Below are positions 17,151-27,110 of a stretch of DNA of 46,138 nucleotides, piece by piece. A program made the translations under genes and the position numbers. The DNA is taken from assembly GCF_004137685.1 (NCBI RefSeq), contig NZ_QYBB01000035.1, forward strand, positions 1 through 46,138, in the 5' to 3' direction. Position 1 is the stretch's first letter. Each line of letters opens with the position of its first letter. The DNA is from Lichenibacterium minor (GTDB lineage Bacteria; Pseudomonadota; Alphaproteobacteria; Rhizobiales; Beijerinckiaceae). A model generated the notes under the pieces. That model saw nothing but the letters and a program-made list of their open reading frames with translations, was not told where the DNA came from and searched no databases.

Positions 17151-18188
17151 ATGGCGTTCAAGGTTGCCGTCGTCGGCGCCACCGGCAACGTGGGCCGCGA
17201 GATGCTCGGCATCCTGGCCGAGCGCGGGTTCCCGACCAGCGAGGTCGTGGCCCTGGCGTCCAACCGCTCGCGCGGCACCGAGATCTCCTTCGGCGACAAG
17301 ATCCTGAAGTGCAAGGTGCTGGACCAGCACGACTGGTCCGACACCGACATCTGCCTGATGTCGGCCGGCGGCGACGTTTCGAAGGAATGGTCGCAGAAGA
17401 TCGGCGCCCAGGGCTGCGTGGTGATCGACAACTCGTCGGCGTACCGCATGCACGCCGACGTGCCGCTAATCGTGCCGGAGGTGAACGCCGACGCGATCTC
17501 CGACTTCCGCAAGCTGAACATCATCGCCAACCCGAACTGCTCCACGGCGCAGCTGGTCGTGGCGCTGAAGCCGTTGCACGACAAGGCCCGCATCAAGCGC
17601 GTGGTGGTGGCGACCTACCAGTCCGTGTCGGGCGCCGGCAAGGAGGGCATGGACGAGCTCTTCACCCAGACGCGCGCCGTCTTCGTGTCGGACGCGATGG
17701 AAACCAAGAAGTTCCCGAAGCGCATCGCCTTCAACCTCATCCCCCAGATCGACGTCTTCATGGAGGACGGCTACACGAAGGAGGAGTGGAAGATGGTGGT
17801 CGAGACCAAGAAGATCCTCGACCCCAAGATCAAGCTCACCGCCACCTGCGTGCGCGTGCCGGTGTTCATCAGCCATTCCGAGGCGGTGAACGTCGAGTTT
17901 GAGGAGCCGATCTCGGCCGAGGAAGCCAAGGACGTCCTGCGCGAAGCGCCGGGCTGCCTGCTGATCGACCGCCACGAGCCGGGCGGGTACATCACCCCCC
18001 ACGAGGCGGCGGGCGAGGACGCCACCTACATCTCCCGCGTCCGCGAGGATGCCACGGTGGAGAACGGCCTGTCGTTCTGGTGCGTGTCGGACAACCTGCG
18101 CAAGGGCGCGGCCCTCAACGCCGTGCAGATCGCCGAAGTGCTCATCAACCGCGGCCTGATCCAAGCCAAGGGCCTCAAGGCGGCCTGA
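17151..18188 (+). CDS. asd: aspartate-semialdehyde dehydrogenase
   Basis: This is a 345-residue NADPH-dependent enzyme that makes L-aspartate semialdehyde from aspartyl phosphate, the branch point to lysine/diaminopimelate, threonine and methionine. The nucleotide-binding loop VVGATGNVGREML is at residues 7-19. The catalytic Cys130 sits in ANPNCSTAQLV. The substrate/His region RVPVFISHSEAVNVEFE follows in the C-terminal half. Length and motifs match bacterial Asd. It is followed by a perfect terminator-like hairpin at 18197-18225 shared with the convergent small gene. Confidence 0.97.
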   Translation: MAFKVAVVGATGNVGREMLGILAERGFPTSEVVALASNRSRGTEISFGDKILKCKVLDQHDWSDTDICLMSAGGDVSKEWSQKIGAQGCVVIDNSSAYRMHADVPLIVPEVNADAISDFRKLNIIANPNCSTAQLVVALKPLHDKARIKRVVVATYQSVSGAGKEGMDELFTQTRAVFVSDAMETKKFPKRIAFNLIPQIDVFMEDGYTKEEWKMVVETKKILDPKIKLTATCVRVPVFISHSEAVNVEFEEPISAEEAKDVLREAPGCLLIDRHEPGGYITPHEAAGEDATYISRVREDATVENGLSFWCVSDNLRKGAALNAVQIAEVLINRGLIQAKGLKAA

Positions 18189-18196
18189 TCGCCGAT

Positions 18197-18225
18197 GTCC
18201 CCTTCCCGCCGTGCGGGAAGGGGAC
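18197..18225. terminator. bidirectional hairpin between asd and the convergent small gene
   Basis: Arms GTCCCCTTCCCG (18197-18208) and CGGGAAGGGGAC (18214-18225) form a 12-bp perfect stem with a five-base loop. It lies 8 bases after the asd stop and 7 bases from the stop of the opposing small gene, so it can serve both strands. No long T-run follows on either side. Confidence 0.7.
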
Positions 18226-18232
18226 GGGCCGC

Positions 18233-18472
18233 TCACTTGTTGGTGCGGCCCATGTGCTTCGGGTCGACCCCGCCGGTGCGGGCATCGACCTCGTTGCCGA
18301 CGTCACCCTCGGCCGTGCTGTTCGCCGCCAGGTCGTCCACCTCGTCGTCGGTGGCGCCGGTGAGCCCCTTGGACTGGCCGATGCCGGGGTTGCGCTTCAG
18401 GTCGTCCTGGACGGTGATCTCGCCGATGGCGATCTCGTCGCCCTTGCGGTGCCCGTCGATATGCTTGCTCAT
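18233..18472 (-). CDS. small hydrophilic hypothetical protein (79 aa)
   Basis: I do not recognise a family. The product is a 79-residue, charged, probably disordered protein, starting MSKHIDGHRKGDEIAIGE. The middle is acidic (ATDDEVDDLAAN) and the C-terminus basic (DPKHMGRTNK). AGGGA lies seven bases before the ATG. It follows another small disordered protein on the same strand with a 27-base gap, and the pair is probably one transcript ending at the hairpin 18197-18225. Composition resembles small stress-associated hydrophilic proteins, but no function is assigned. Confidence 0.65.
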   Translation of the reverse strand: MSKHIDGHRKGDEIAIGEITVQDDLKRNPGIGQSKGLTGATDDEVDDLAANSTAEGDVGNEVDARTGGVDPKHMGRTNK

Positions 18473-18499
18473 GTCGTGTCCCTTCGGATGAAACGGCTC

Positions 18500-18733
18500 T
18501 CAGGTGTCGCTGCGGTCGCCGAACTGCTTGTGCTCCTCGTGGGAGCGGCCGCGCTCGACGTCGCCCTCGCCCGCCGGGCGGACGTAGTCGACGTCGTCCG
18601 GCGCTTCCGGATCGCCGGAACCACCCGCGCCCTTCGACATCTCGGCCATGCCCTTCGAGGCGGTGTTGTGCTTGTCCGGCGCGTGGACCTTGTCGTCCTG
18701 GCTGGTGCCCTTGGACTTGCCGGCTGATGCCAT
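18500..18733 (-). CDS. small hydrophilic hypothetical protein (77 aa)
   Basis: A 77-residue protein rich in Gly, Ser, Lys, Asp and Glu (MASAGKSKGTSQDDKVHAPD at the N-terminus, ERGRSHEEHKQFGDRSDT at the end). It has no hydrophobic core and is likely disordered. The start is well supported by GGGAGGG about eight bases before the ATG. It is first in a two-gene transcript with the 79-residue protein. Family unknown; the look is that of stress- or desiccation-related small proteins, which is inference from composition only. Confidence 0.65.
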   Translation of the reverse strand: MASAGKSKGTSQDDKVHAPDKHNTASKGMAEMSKGAGGSGDPEAPDDVDYVRPAGEGDVERGRSHEEHKQFGDRSDT

Positions 18734-18898
18734 GATCGATCCCTCCCGCCTGATCTCGCGTGGGGGGACAACAGGGCGACCGGTCGCGGGTTCCGCCTGC
18801 GGCCAATGGCGCAGGAGGGCCCGTCGACAGGGGCCGGCGCGGATCGCGCGCCCGGCCGCGGGCTTCCGCCGAAGCGTCGGCCCCGCGGGGGTGCCGCC

Positions 18899-19216
18899 CT
18901 ACGACCGCTTGGCGGCGAGGACGCGCAGCGGTCGCCGGTGGGCGCCGTAGCGGACCGTCAGGCAGTAGCGCCGGCCGACCTGGGTGCCCGCCTCGACCCC
19001 GCGACGGGCCGGCAGGGCGCCGTCCGCCTCGTCGAGGAGACGCTGGTCGCCGCCCTGGCGAGCCATCTCCAGGACGACGCCCCCCTTGCGATCGCTGAGC
19101 CAGGCGTTTCCGGCCGTGCCCTGACGTTCGCCGCACACGGTGCGGACGGCCGCCTGCACCGACCCGATGCCCAGCACCGCCAGCGCGGCGGCCGCGAGGA
19201 TGAGTCTGCCGTTCAT
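18899..19216 (-). CDS. small secreted hypothetical protein (105 aa)
   Basis: The product starts with a typical Sec signal peptide (MNGRLILAAAALAVLGIGSVQAA, cleavage likely after VQA near residue 22). It continues as a basic mature domain with two cysteines (TVCGERQG and RYCLTVRYG) that could form a disulfide in the periplasm. I do not recognise the family. It sits alone between the small hydrophilic pair and phaA on the same strand. Signal peptide and codon pattern support a real gene, but not a role. Confidence 0.6.
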   Translation of the reverse strand: MNGRLILAAAALAVLGIGSVQAAVRTVCGERQGTAGNAWLSDRKGGVVLEMARQGGDQRLLDEADGALPARRGVEAGTQVGRRYCLTVRYGAHRRPLRVLAAKRS

Positions 19217-19316
19217 GATCCCGCCCTTTCGACGAACAGTGGAAAGCCGGCCCGCACGGCGCGCCGCGGGACGGCGGAGCCGGAGCCCCGCCCTCCCCGT
19301 CTCGTTGGCGATGCGC

Positions 19317-20492
<1,176 letters not shown>

Positions 20493-20757
20493 TGGGGCTC
20501 CTGGGCTTTCCTGGAAGGGTCGATCCGCCGACCTCGGAGGTCGAGGGGCGGCGTCGCGCGGCGGTCGCCTCTTTTCCGGGCAGGGATCGGGGAGCCCCGC
20601 TCACGGCCCGGGCAGCCGTTCCGGCCTCGTCCGCGTGTCGCACCTTATGTGGAAAAAAGCGTCGGCTCCCGCAACCACCAAAATCATATTCCCCCGCGGG
20701 GACATCGCACCTATCTTATGCGTAGAGCGGTGGCGGCGGACAGAACGGGTCGATGCG
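20493..20757. promoter_or_regulatory. phaA-phaR divergent promoter region
   Basis: 265 bases separate the divergent starts. AT-richer patches at 20640-20730 (including TTATGTGGAAAAAAG and AAAATCATATTC) contrast with the surrounding GC-rich DNA and probably contain both promoters. One possible phaR promoter is TTCCCC and TATCTT with 17 bases between, around 20691-20719. PhaR may bind here to repress itself or phaA; no palindromic operator was recognised with confidence. Confidence 0.4.
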
Positions 20758-21375
20758 ATGACGGCGGATGGCAAAAAGCCCGTGACGGTCAAGAAATATG
20801 CAAACCGTCGGCTCTACAACACCGAAACCAGCACCTACGTGACGCTGGAAGACCTCGCCGGGATGGTGAAGCGCGGCGAGGACTTCGTCGTCTACGACGC
20901 CAAGACGGGCGACGACATCACCCGGTCGGTGCTGGGGCAGATCATCTTCGACCAGGAAGGCAAGGGCGGCCAGAGCCTGCTTCCGACCTCCTTCCTGCGC
21001 CAGTTGATCCGCTTCTACGGCGACAGCATGCAGATGCTGGTGCCGAGCTACCTCGAATTCACGCTCGACAAGCTCACCAACGACCAGCACAACTTCCGCG
21101 AACAGATCGAAGCCTCCTTCGGCGCCAAACTGTTGCCGGGCGGCGCCATCCGCAACCAGATGTTCGACCAGCTCGAAGATCAGACTCGCAAGAACATGAA
21201 GATGTTCTCGCAGGCCTTGACCATGTTCAACCCCTTCACCGGCGCCTTCGCCCCCGCCGCGGCGCCCGAGCCCGCCCTGCCGCCGCCGGCCGCCAAGGCC
21301 GACGACCTCGAAACCATCAAGCGCGACATGGAGGAGATGCAGAAGCGCCTCGAACGGCTGTCGACCAAGCCGTGA
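20758..21375 (+). CDS. phaR: polyhydroxyalkanoate synthesis repressor PhaR
   Basis: A 205-residue DNA- and PHB-binding regulator that senses polymer and controls phasin and related genes. The N-terminal PHB-accumulation regulatory domain is nearly canonical: VKKYANRRLYNTETSTYVTLEDLAGMV (about residues 11-37) and DFVVYDAKTGDDITRSVLGQIIFDQE. The following PHB-binding region includes LPTSFLRQLIRFYGDSMQMLVPSYLE. The C-terminus is Ala/Pro-rich, then a short coiled coil (ETIKRDMEEMQKRLERL). The start at 20758 gives the usual short lysine-rich lead before VKKYANRRLY. It is divergent from phaA and upstream of trpS on the same strand. Confidence 0.96.
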   Translation: MTADGKKPVTVKKYANRRLYNTETSTYVTLEDLAGMVKRGEDFVVYDAKTGDDITRSVLGQIIFDQEGKGGQSLLPTSFLRQLIRFYGDSMQMLVPSYLEFTLDKLTNDQHNFREQIEASFGAKLLPGGAIRNQMFDQLEDQTRKNMKMFSQALTMFNPFTGAFAPAAAPEPALPPPAAKADDLETIKRDMEEMQKRLERLSTKP

Positions 21376-21446
21376 CGCTTTCGCGCGGGCTCGCGCTGCT
21401 CTAGGAACGGCGTCCCGTCCTTCCACCCGACGAGACGCCGACCGCC

Positions 21447-22490
<1,044 letters not shown>

Positions 22491-22589
22491 CGCCGCCGCG
22501 CCACGGCGCGCGGCCAGCATCGTCACGAAGGTTTCACGGGCCGCCGTCACACGGGTCGGCGTACCGTCAACCATCGCGAGTCCCCCGGC

Positions 22590-23342
22590 ATGAAACCCGC
22601 GAACGTCCCCGCCCTCGGCGCGCGCTACTGGGTGGCGCTGGTCCTGGCCAGCGCCTTCGGCGCCAACACGGGCGACTTCGCGGCCCGCGTCCTCCACCTC
22701 GGCCACGCCCTCGGCCTGGTCCCGCTGGCCCTGATCTTCGGCGCGATCCTGGTGGCGGAAGCCCGCGCCCGCGTGTCCGGCGAAGCCTTCTACTGGTTCG
22801 CGATCGTGACGATGCGCACCGCCGCCACCAACCTCGGCGACCTGTTCGACCACGACCTGCATGTCGCCCCCCTGCTGGTCATCGGTGTGCTGTCCGCCCT
22901 GCTCGCCGCGCTGGTGCTGACCGACCGGGCGGCCTTCGCGCCGCTGCGCGCCGAGGACGGCGCGGTCCCGCCGACGGACGCCCGCTACTGGACCACGATG
23001 CTGGTGGCGGGCGTGCTCGGCACGGCGCTCGGCGACTATGCCGCCGACGACCTCGAACTCGGGGCGGGCATCGCCGCGGTGGCGAACCTCGCCGTGCTGG
23101 CGGCCCTGCTCGGCCTCGGCCGCGCCCCCGGCTTCGGCGTCAAGGCCCTGTACTGGGTCACCGTGGTGTCGGTGCGAACGGCCGGCACCAACGTGGGCGA
23201 CTGGCTGGCGAGCCGCCACGGCCTCGGCCTCGGCCTGCCGCTGTCGACGGCGCTGACGGGCCTCGCCTTCGGGTCCCTGGTGGCGCTGTGGCGGCCCCGG
23301 CCGGCGCCGATGGGTCTGCGGGCGGCTTCGGCCAGCCGTTGA
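22590..23342 (+). CDS. COG4705-type membrane protein with fourfold internal repeat
   Basis: A 250-residue integral membrane protein with about seven or eight helices. Internal repeats are visible: YWVALVLASAFGANTGDF, YWFAIVTMRTAATNLGDL, YWTTMLVAGVLGTALGDY and YWVTVVSVRTAGTNVGDW. Each carries an aromatic pair followed by a T-x-x-GD motif, so conserved Gly-Asp pairs line up in four helices, which suggests an internally symmetric pore or transporter. Proteins like this are annotated as uncharacterised membrane-anchored (COG4705), and no function is established. It has no obvious operon partner. Confidence 0.75.
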   Translation: MKPANVPALGARYWVALVLASAFGANTGDFAARVLHLGHALGLVPLALIFGAILVAEARARVSGEAFYWFAIVTMRTAATNLGDLFDHDLHVAPLLVIGVLSALLAALVLTDRAAFAPLRAEDGAVPPTDARYWTTMLVAGVLGTALGDYAADDLELGAGIAAVANLAVLAALLGLGRAPGFGVKALYWVTVVSVRTAGTNVGDWLASRHGLGLGLPLSTALTGLAFGSLVALWRPRPAPMGLRAASASR

Positions 23343-23373
23343 CGGAGCGGCGCGGTCGCGCGACGCTCCCGCC

Positions 23374-23676
23374 ATGGCAGACTTGGCGCTCGACGAGGTG
23401 AGGGACATCGGCATCGCCGCCATCCGGCGCGTGGTCGGCGATCCCTCGTTGAGGGTCGAATTCAGGCTCGACCTCGATCGCGACGACAGGCCGGAATACA
23501 GTTTCCGGCTCTTTCTCCCGACGCCGGAAGCATGGCGCGACGCGTCTGCCCGGATCTCCGCGATCACCGATACGGTGATGGAGGACCTTTCGAGCCGGGG
23601 CGACGACAGCTTCCCCTTCGTGTGGCTCCTGTCGGACGGCACCTGGACGTTCGGCCGCGATGCCGCGGCCGAGTGA
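23374..23676 (+). CDS. hypothetical protein preceding a HEPN gene (100 aa)
   Basis: A 100-residue soluble protein of mixed alpha/beta pattern. It begins with a helix (ALDEVRDIGIAAIRRVVGD), then strands EFRLDLDRDDRPEYSFRLFLP, a helix across WRDASARISAITDTVMEDL, and ends FPFVWLLSDGTWTFGRD. I do not recognise a named family, but similar small proteins often precede HEPN-type genes in my recollection. Its last 17 bases overlap the next gene, so the two are translated together, as in toxin-antitoxin-like pairs. If the partner is a toxic RNase, this could be the antidote; that is inference. Confidence 0.65.
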   Translation: MADLALDEVRDIGIAAIRRVVGDPSLRVEFRLDLDRDDRPEYSFRLFLPTPEAWRDASARISAITDTVMEDLSSRGDDSFPFVWLLSDGTWTFGRDAAAE

Positions 23677-24160
23677 GGTTCTCGATACGGCGAGGTTGCT
23701 CGCGTCCGCGCGGGACGGATCTCCGACCGGCGCCGACCTGTGTCGTTGCATCTCAACCAGCTATTACGCCGTCTTCCACGCGGTGCTGACGGCCGGAGCC
23801 GATCGTTTCTTCGGCGCCGGCAACAGGAACGAAGCCGGCTACCGCTTCCTCTACCGGACCTACGACCACGGCCGCATGAAGAAGAGCTGCGAACAGGTCG
23901 CGAGGCTGAAGCTGGATCAGATGGAACAGAAACGCTTCGGCCGTTCGGCCTTCCATCCGGATATCCGCGATTTCGCGCAAGCCTTCAGCCGCTTGCAGGC
24001 GTCCCGAGAGAGGGCCGACTACGACCCGCGCGCGGATCCCACCATCGCCGAGGCGCAAGCCGCGATCGCCGATGCCGAACGCGCCATCGCGTCCTTCGCC
24101 TCAGCACCCGACGACGAGCGCTCCGACCTGCTCGCCCTGATGCTCGGCGGCCGGAGTTGA
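23660..24160 (+). CDS. HEPN-domain-like protein (166 aa)
   Basis: A 166-residue helical protein. It contains CISTSYYAVFHAVLTAGADRFFG, which matches the helix pattern of HEPN proteins (SxYYAxFHA), and the C-terminal RERADYDP (R..ADYD) seen in COG1895-type HEPN proteins. Between them, RFGRSAFH (Arg92, His99) fits the R-X4-6-H motif of HEPN ribonucleases. HEPN proteins act as RNA-cleaving toxins or partner proteins in defence and toxin-antitoxin modules. The ATG overlaps the preceding gene by 17 bases. The pair sits between a plus-strand membrane gene and convergent uvrD, with only 6 bases to the uvrD stop. Confidence 0.7.
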   Translation: MPRPSEVLDTARLLASARDGSPTGADLCRCISTSYYAVFHAVLTAGADRFFGAGNRNEAGYRFLYRTYDHGRMKKSCEQVARLKLDQMEQKRFGRSAFHPDIRDFAQAFSRLQASRERADYDPRADPTIAEAQAAIADAERAIASFASAPDDERSDLLALMLGGRS

Positions 24161-24166
24161 CAGCCC

Positions 24167-26500
24167 TCACGCCGCCTGGATGAAGCTTTCCAGCACCATC
24201 TTGCGGCCCGCGCGGTCGAAGTCGACGGTCAGCTTGTTGCCGTCGACCGCCGCGACGGCGCCCGGACCGAACTTCTGGTGCATCACCCGCGCACCGACCG
24301 TGAAATGCGCCTGCTGGGTCGACTTGGCGATCAGCTCGCCCTCGATCACGCCCGGCAGGCGCGCCACGCCCGAGGTGGCGCCGGCGCCCTGGCGCTGCGC
24401 CCGCTGCCAGCCCGGCGTGGCATAGGACGACCCCGCGAAGGCCCCCACGGTGTCGAAGCGCGACGGGCCGTAGCCGGAGCGCTTCTCGCGCGCGTTCTCC
24501 GCCACCTCGACGTGGTCCTCGGGCAGTTCGTCGAGGAAGCGCGACGGGATCGTGGTCTGCCACATGCCGTGGATGCGGCGGTTGGTGGCGAAGTAGATGA
24601 AGGCGCGGCGCTTGGCGCGGGTGATGCCCACGTAGGCGAGCCGCCGTTCCTCCTCCAGCCCCGCCTTGCCGTTGTCGTCGAGCGAGCGCTGGTGCGGGAA
24701 CAGCCCCTCCTCCCAGCCCGGCAGGAACACCGTGTCGAACTCCAGCCCCTTGGCGCCGTGCAGCGTCATGATGGACACGCGCTCGCCCGTGTTGGCGCCT
24801 TCCGTGTCCATGACGAGGGAGATGTGCTCCAGGAAGGACACGAGGTCGGGGAACTCCTCCATGGAGCGCACGAGCTCCTTCAGGTTCTCGAGCCGCCCCG
24901 CCGCCTCGGCCGAGCGGTCCTTCTGCCAGAAATCGGTGTAGCCCGACTCTTCCAGGATGCGCTCGGCCAGCTCGGAATGGGGGATCGTGCCGACGAGCGC
25001 GCGCCAGCGCGCGAAGTCCGACATCAGCGCGCGCAGCGTTTGCCGCTGCTTCGGCTTCAGCTCGTCCGTTTCCACCATCATGGCGGCGGATGCGATCAGC
25101 GGCAGGCCGCGGTCGCGGCCGAAGGCTCGCAGGATGCCGACCGTGGAATCGCCGAGGCCCCGCTTCGGGGTGTTGACGATGCGCTCGAAGGCGAGGTCGT
25201 CGTCGGGCTGGGCGACGCAGCGCAGGTAGGCCAGCGCGTCGCGGATCTCGAGCCGCTCGTAGAAGCGCGGGCCGCCGATGACGCGGTACGGGAGCCCCAG
25301 CGTGATGAAGCGCTCCTCGAACTCGCGCATCTGGAACGAGGCGCGCACCAGGATGGCGATCTGGTCCAGCGAGTGCTTGCCGCGATGGAGCTGCTCGATC
25401 TCCTCGCCGACCTGGCGCGCTTCCTCCTCGGAGTCCCACACGCCGGACACCCGCGGCTTCTCGCCGGCCTCCCCTTCCGTGAACAGCGTCTTGCCCAGCC
25501 GGTCCTCGTTCTTCGCGATCAGCCCCGACGCGGCGCCGAGGATGTGGGCGGTGGAGCGGTAGTTGTTTTCCAGCTTCACCACCGCGGCGCCGGGGAAGTC
25601 GTGCTCGAAGCGCAGGATGTTGTCGACCTCGGCGCCGCGCCAGCCGTAGATCGACTGGTCGTCGTCGCCGACGCAGCACAGGTTGTGGCGCCCCTGCGCC
25701 AGCATGCGCAGCCACAGGTACTGCACCACGTTGGTGTCCTGGTACTCGTCGACCAGCATGTAGCGGAAGCGGTCCTGGTATTGCGCCAGGACGTCCGGGT
25801 TGTCGCGGAACAGCCGCAGGCATTCCAGCAGCAGGTCGCCGAAGTCGGTGGCGTTCAGCGTCTTCAGCCGCGCCTGGTAGGCGGCGTAGAGCGCCCCGCC
25901 CTTGCCGTTGGCGAAGGCGCCGGCTTCCCCGGCCGGCACCCGGGCGGGATCGAGGCCGCGGTTCTTCCAGCTGTCGATGAGGTGGGCGAGGCCGCGCGCC
26001 GGCCAGCGCTTGTCGTCGACGTCCGCTGCCTGCAGCACCTGCTTCAGCAGGCGGATCTGGTCGTCGGTGTCGAGGATGGTGAAGCCGCTCTTCAGCCCGA
26101 CGAGTTCGGCGTGGCGGCGCAGGATCTTGGTCGAGATGGCGTGGAAGGTGCCGAGCCAGGGCATGCCCTCGCCGGCGGGCCCCACCAGCGCGCCGATGCG
26201 CTCCTTCATCTCGCGCGCCGCCTTGTTGGTGAAGGTGACGGCGAGAATCTCGTGCGGCCGGGCCCGGCCCGTCGCCACGAGGTGGGCGATGCGGGTGGTG
26301 AGCACGCGGGTCTTGCCGGTGCCGGCGCCGGCCAGCACCAGCACGGGGCCGTCGAGCGTTTCCACGGCGCGGCGCTGCTCGGGGTTCAAGCCGTCGAGGT
26401 AGGGAGTTTCGATCTGGGCCCGGGCCCGGTCCGCGATGCCGCCCGGGCGCGGGGTGGGCGCCAGGGGAGCCGAGCGGGCGGTGGGGGCGAGATCGGCCAA
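24167..26500 (-). CDS. uvrD: ATP-dependent DNA helicase UvrD/PcrA
   Basis: A 777-residue superfamily 1A 3'-5' helicase for nucleotide-excision and mismatch repair. The Walker A is AGAGTGKT (residues 57-64), motif Ia is AVTFTNKAAREMKERI, Walker B/II is VDEYQDTN, motif III is DQSIYGWRGA, motif V is SIMTLHGAKGLEFDTVF and motif VI is YVGITRAKRR. The C-terminus has the PcrA-like Tudor module (GARVMHQKFGPGAVAAVDGNK) that binds RNA polymerase. The N-terminal 30 residues are an unconserved Ala/Pro-rich lead, so the true start might be slightly later (for example before IETPYLDGLN). Its 3' end nearly abuts the HEPN pair. Confidence 0.96.
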   Translation of the reverse strand: MADLAPTARSAPLAPTPRPGGIADRARAQIETPYLDGLNPEQRRAVETLDGPVLVLAGAGTGKTRVLTTRIAHLVATGRARPHEILAVTFTNKAAREMKERIGALVGPAGEGMPWLGTFHAISTKILRRHAELVGLKSGFTILDTDDQIRLLKQVLQAADVDDKRWPARGLAHLIDSWKNRGLDPARVPAGEAGAFANGKGGALYAAYQARLKTLNATDFGDLLLECLRLFRDNPDVLAQYQDRFRYMLVDEYQDTNVVQYLWLRMLAQGRHNLCCVGDDDQSIYGWRGAEVDNILRFEHDFPGAAVVKLENNYRSTAHILGAASGLIAKNEDRLGKTLFTEGEAGEKPRVSGVWDSEEEARQVGEEIEQLHRGKHSLDQIAILVRASFQMREFEERFITLGLPYRVIGGPRFYERLEIRDALAYLRCVAQPDDDLAFERIVNTPKRGLGDSTVGILRAFGRDRGLPLIASAAMMVETDELKPKQRQTLRALMSDFARWRALVGTIPHSELAERILEESGYTDFWQKDRSAEAAGRLENLKELVRSMEEFPDLVSFLEHISLVMDTEGANTGERVSIMTLHGAKGLEFDTVFLPGWEEGLFPHQRSLDDNGKAGLEEERRLAYVGITRAKRRAFIYFATNRRIHGMWQTTIPSRFLDELPEDHVEVAENAREKRSGYGPSRFDTVGAFAGSSYATPGWQRAQRQGAGATSGVARLPGVIEGELIAKSTQQAHFTVGARVMHQKFGPGAVAAVDGNKLTVDFDRAGRKMVLESFIQAA

Positions 26501-26635
26501 GGGCGGCTCCTCGGGGCCGGGCCCGGGCGGGCTCGGCCCGCGCTGGGGACGGGAACAGAAGCCGAACCTTTAAGCCGATCGGGCGCGGCGCGGAAGGGGC
26601 CCAGCGCGGATGGGGGCCGGCTCAGCGACGCGAAA

Positions 26636-26658
26636 AGGGCCGGACCGCGTCCGGCCCT
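26636..26658 (-). terminator. rho-independent terminator of the cold-shock gene
   Basis: A 10-bp perfect stem (AGGGCCGGAC with GTCCGGCCCT) with a CGC loop lies 25 bases after the cold-shock stop. Read on the minus strand, the stem runs into TTTT. It therefore has both the hairpin and the U-tract of an intrinsic terminator, the clearest one in the window. Confidence 0.85.
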
Positions 26659-26682
26659 CGCGAACCCTCGACGGAACGCGGA

Positions 26683-26892
26683 TCACTCCGCCTTGAGGTT
26701 GTCCGCCGCCATCTTGCCGGAGCGCCGGTCGGCCACGAGCTCGTAGGTCAGCTTCTGCCCCTCGTCGAGGTTCGACAATCCGGCGCGCTCGACCGCGGAA
26801 ACGTGCACGAACACGTCCTTGCTGCCGTCATCGGGCTGAATGAATCCGAAACCCTTGGTCGCGTTGAACCACTTCACGGTGCCGGTCGCCAT
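26683..26892 (-). CDS. cold-shock domain protein (CspA family)
   Basis: A 69-residue single cold-shock domain. RNP1 is KGFGFI (residues 13-18) and RNP2 is VFVHVS (27-32), embedded in GTVKWFNATKGFGFIQPDDG. It binds single-stranded RNA or DNA and acts as an RNA chaperone. AAAGGA precedes the ATG. The gene is monocistronic with an intrinsic terminator downstream and about 220 bases of leader/promoter DNA upstream. That leader includes an AT-rich patch (GATATCGATGATCATATGATAAT near 27031) that may contribute to cold regulation. Which Csp paralogue it is cannot be told. Confidence 0.96.
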   Translation of the reverse strand: MATGTVKWFNATKGFGFIQPDDGSKDVFVHVSAVERAGLSNLDEGQKLTYELVADRRSGKMAADNLKAE

Positions 26893-27064
26893 CGTCTTCG
26901 TCCTTTCCTGAAATCAGGATTTGCCGTTCGGCCCCGCGGCGCGGGGATGTGGGGCGGGTTGTACCGATTTGAGGGAGAGGTCGTCAGCCGCGCGCCGCGA
27001 GGCGACGCGCGAGGCCAAGTCGTCAGGCCACGATATCGATGATCATATGATAATCCGGGCGGCC

Positions 27065-27081
27065 TCGGGCTTCAAGCCCGA
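27065..27081. repeat. 17-base palindrome between csp and matB
   Basis: TCGGGCTTCAAGCCCGA is an exact inverted repeat around its central base, 30 bases after the matB stop. The zero-length loop makes it a poor hairpin, so a protein-binding palindrome or a longer terminator stem is equally likely. Confidence 0.4.
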
Positions 27082-27110
27082 AGCCCTTGAAACCGCACTC
27101 TGGATTGCAT

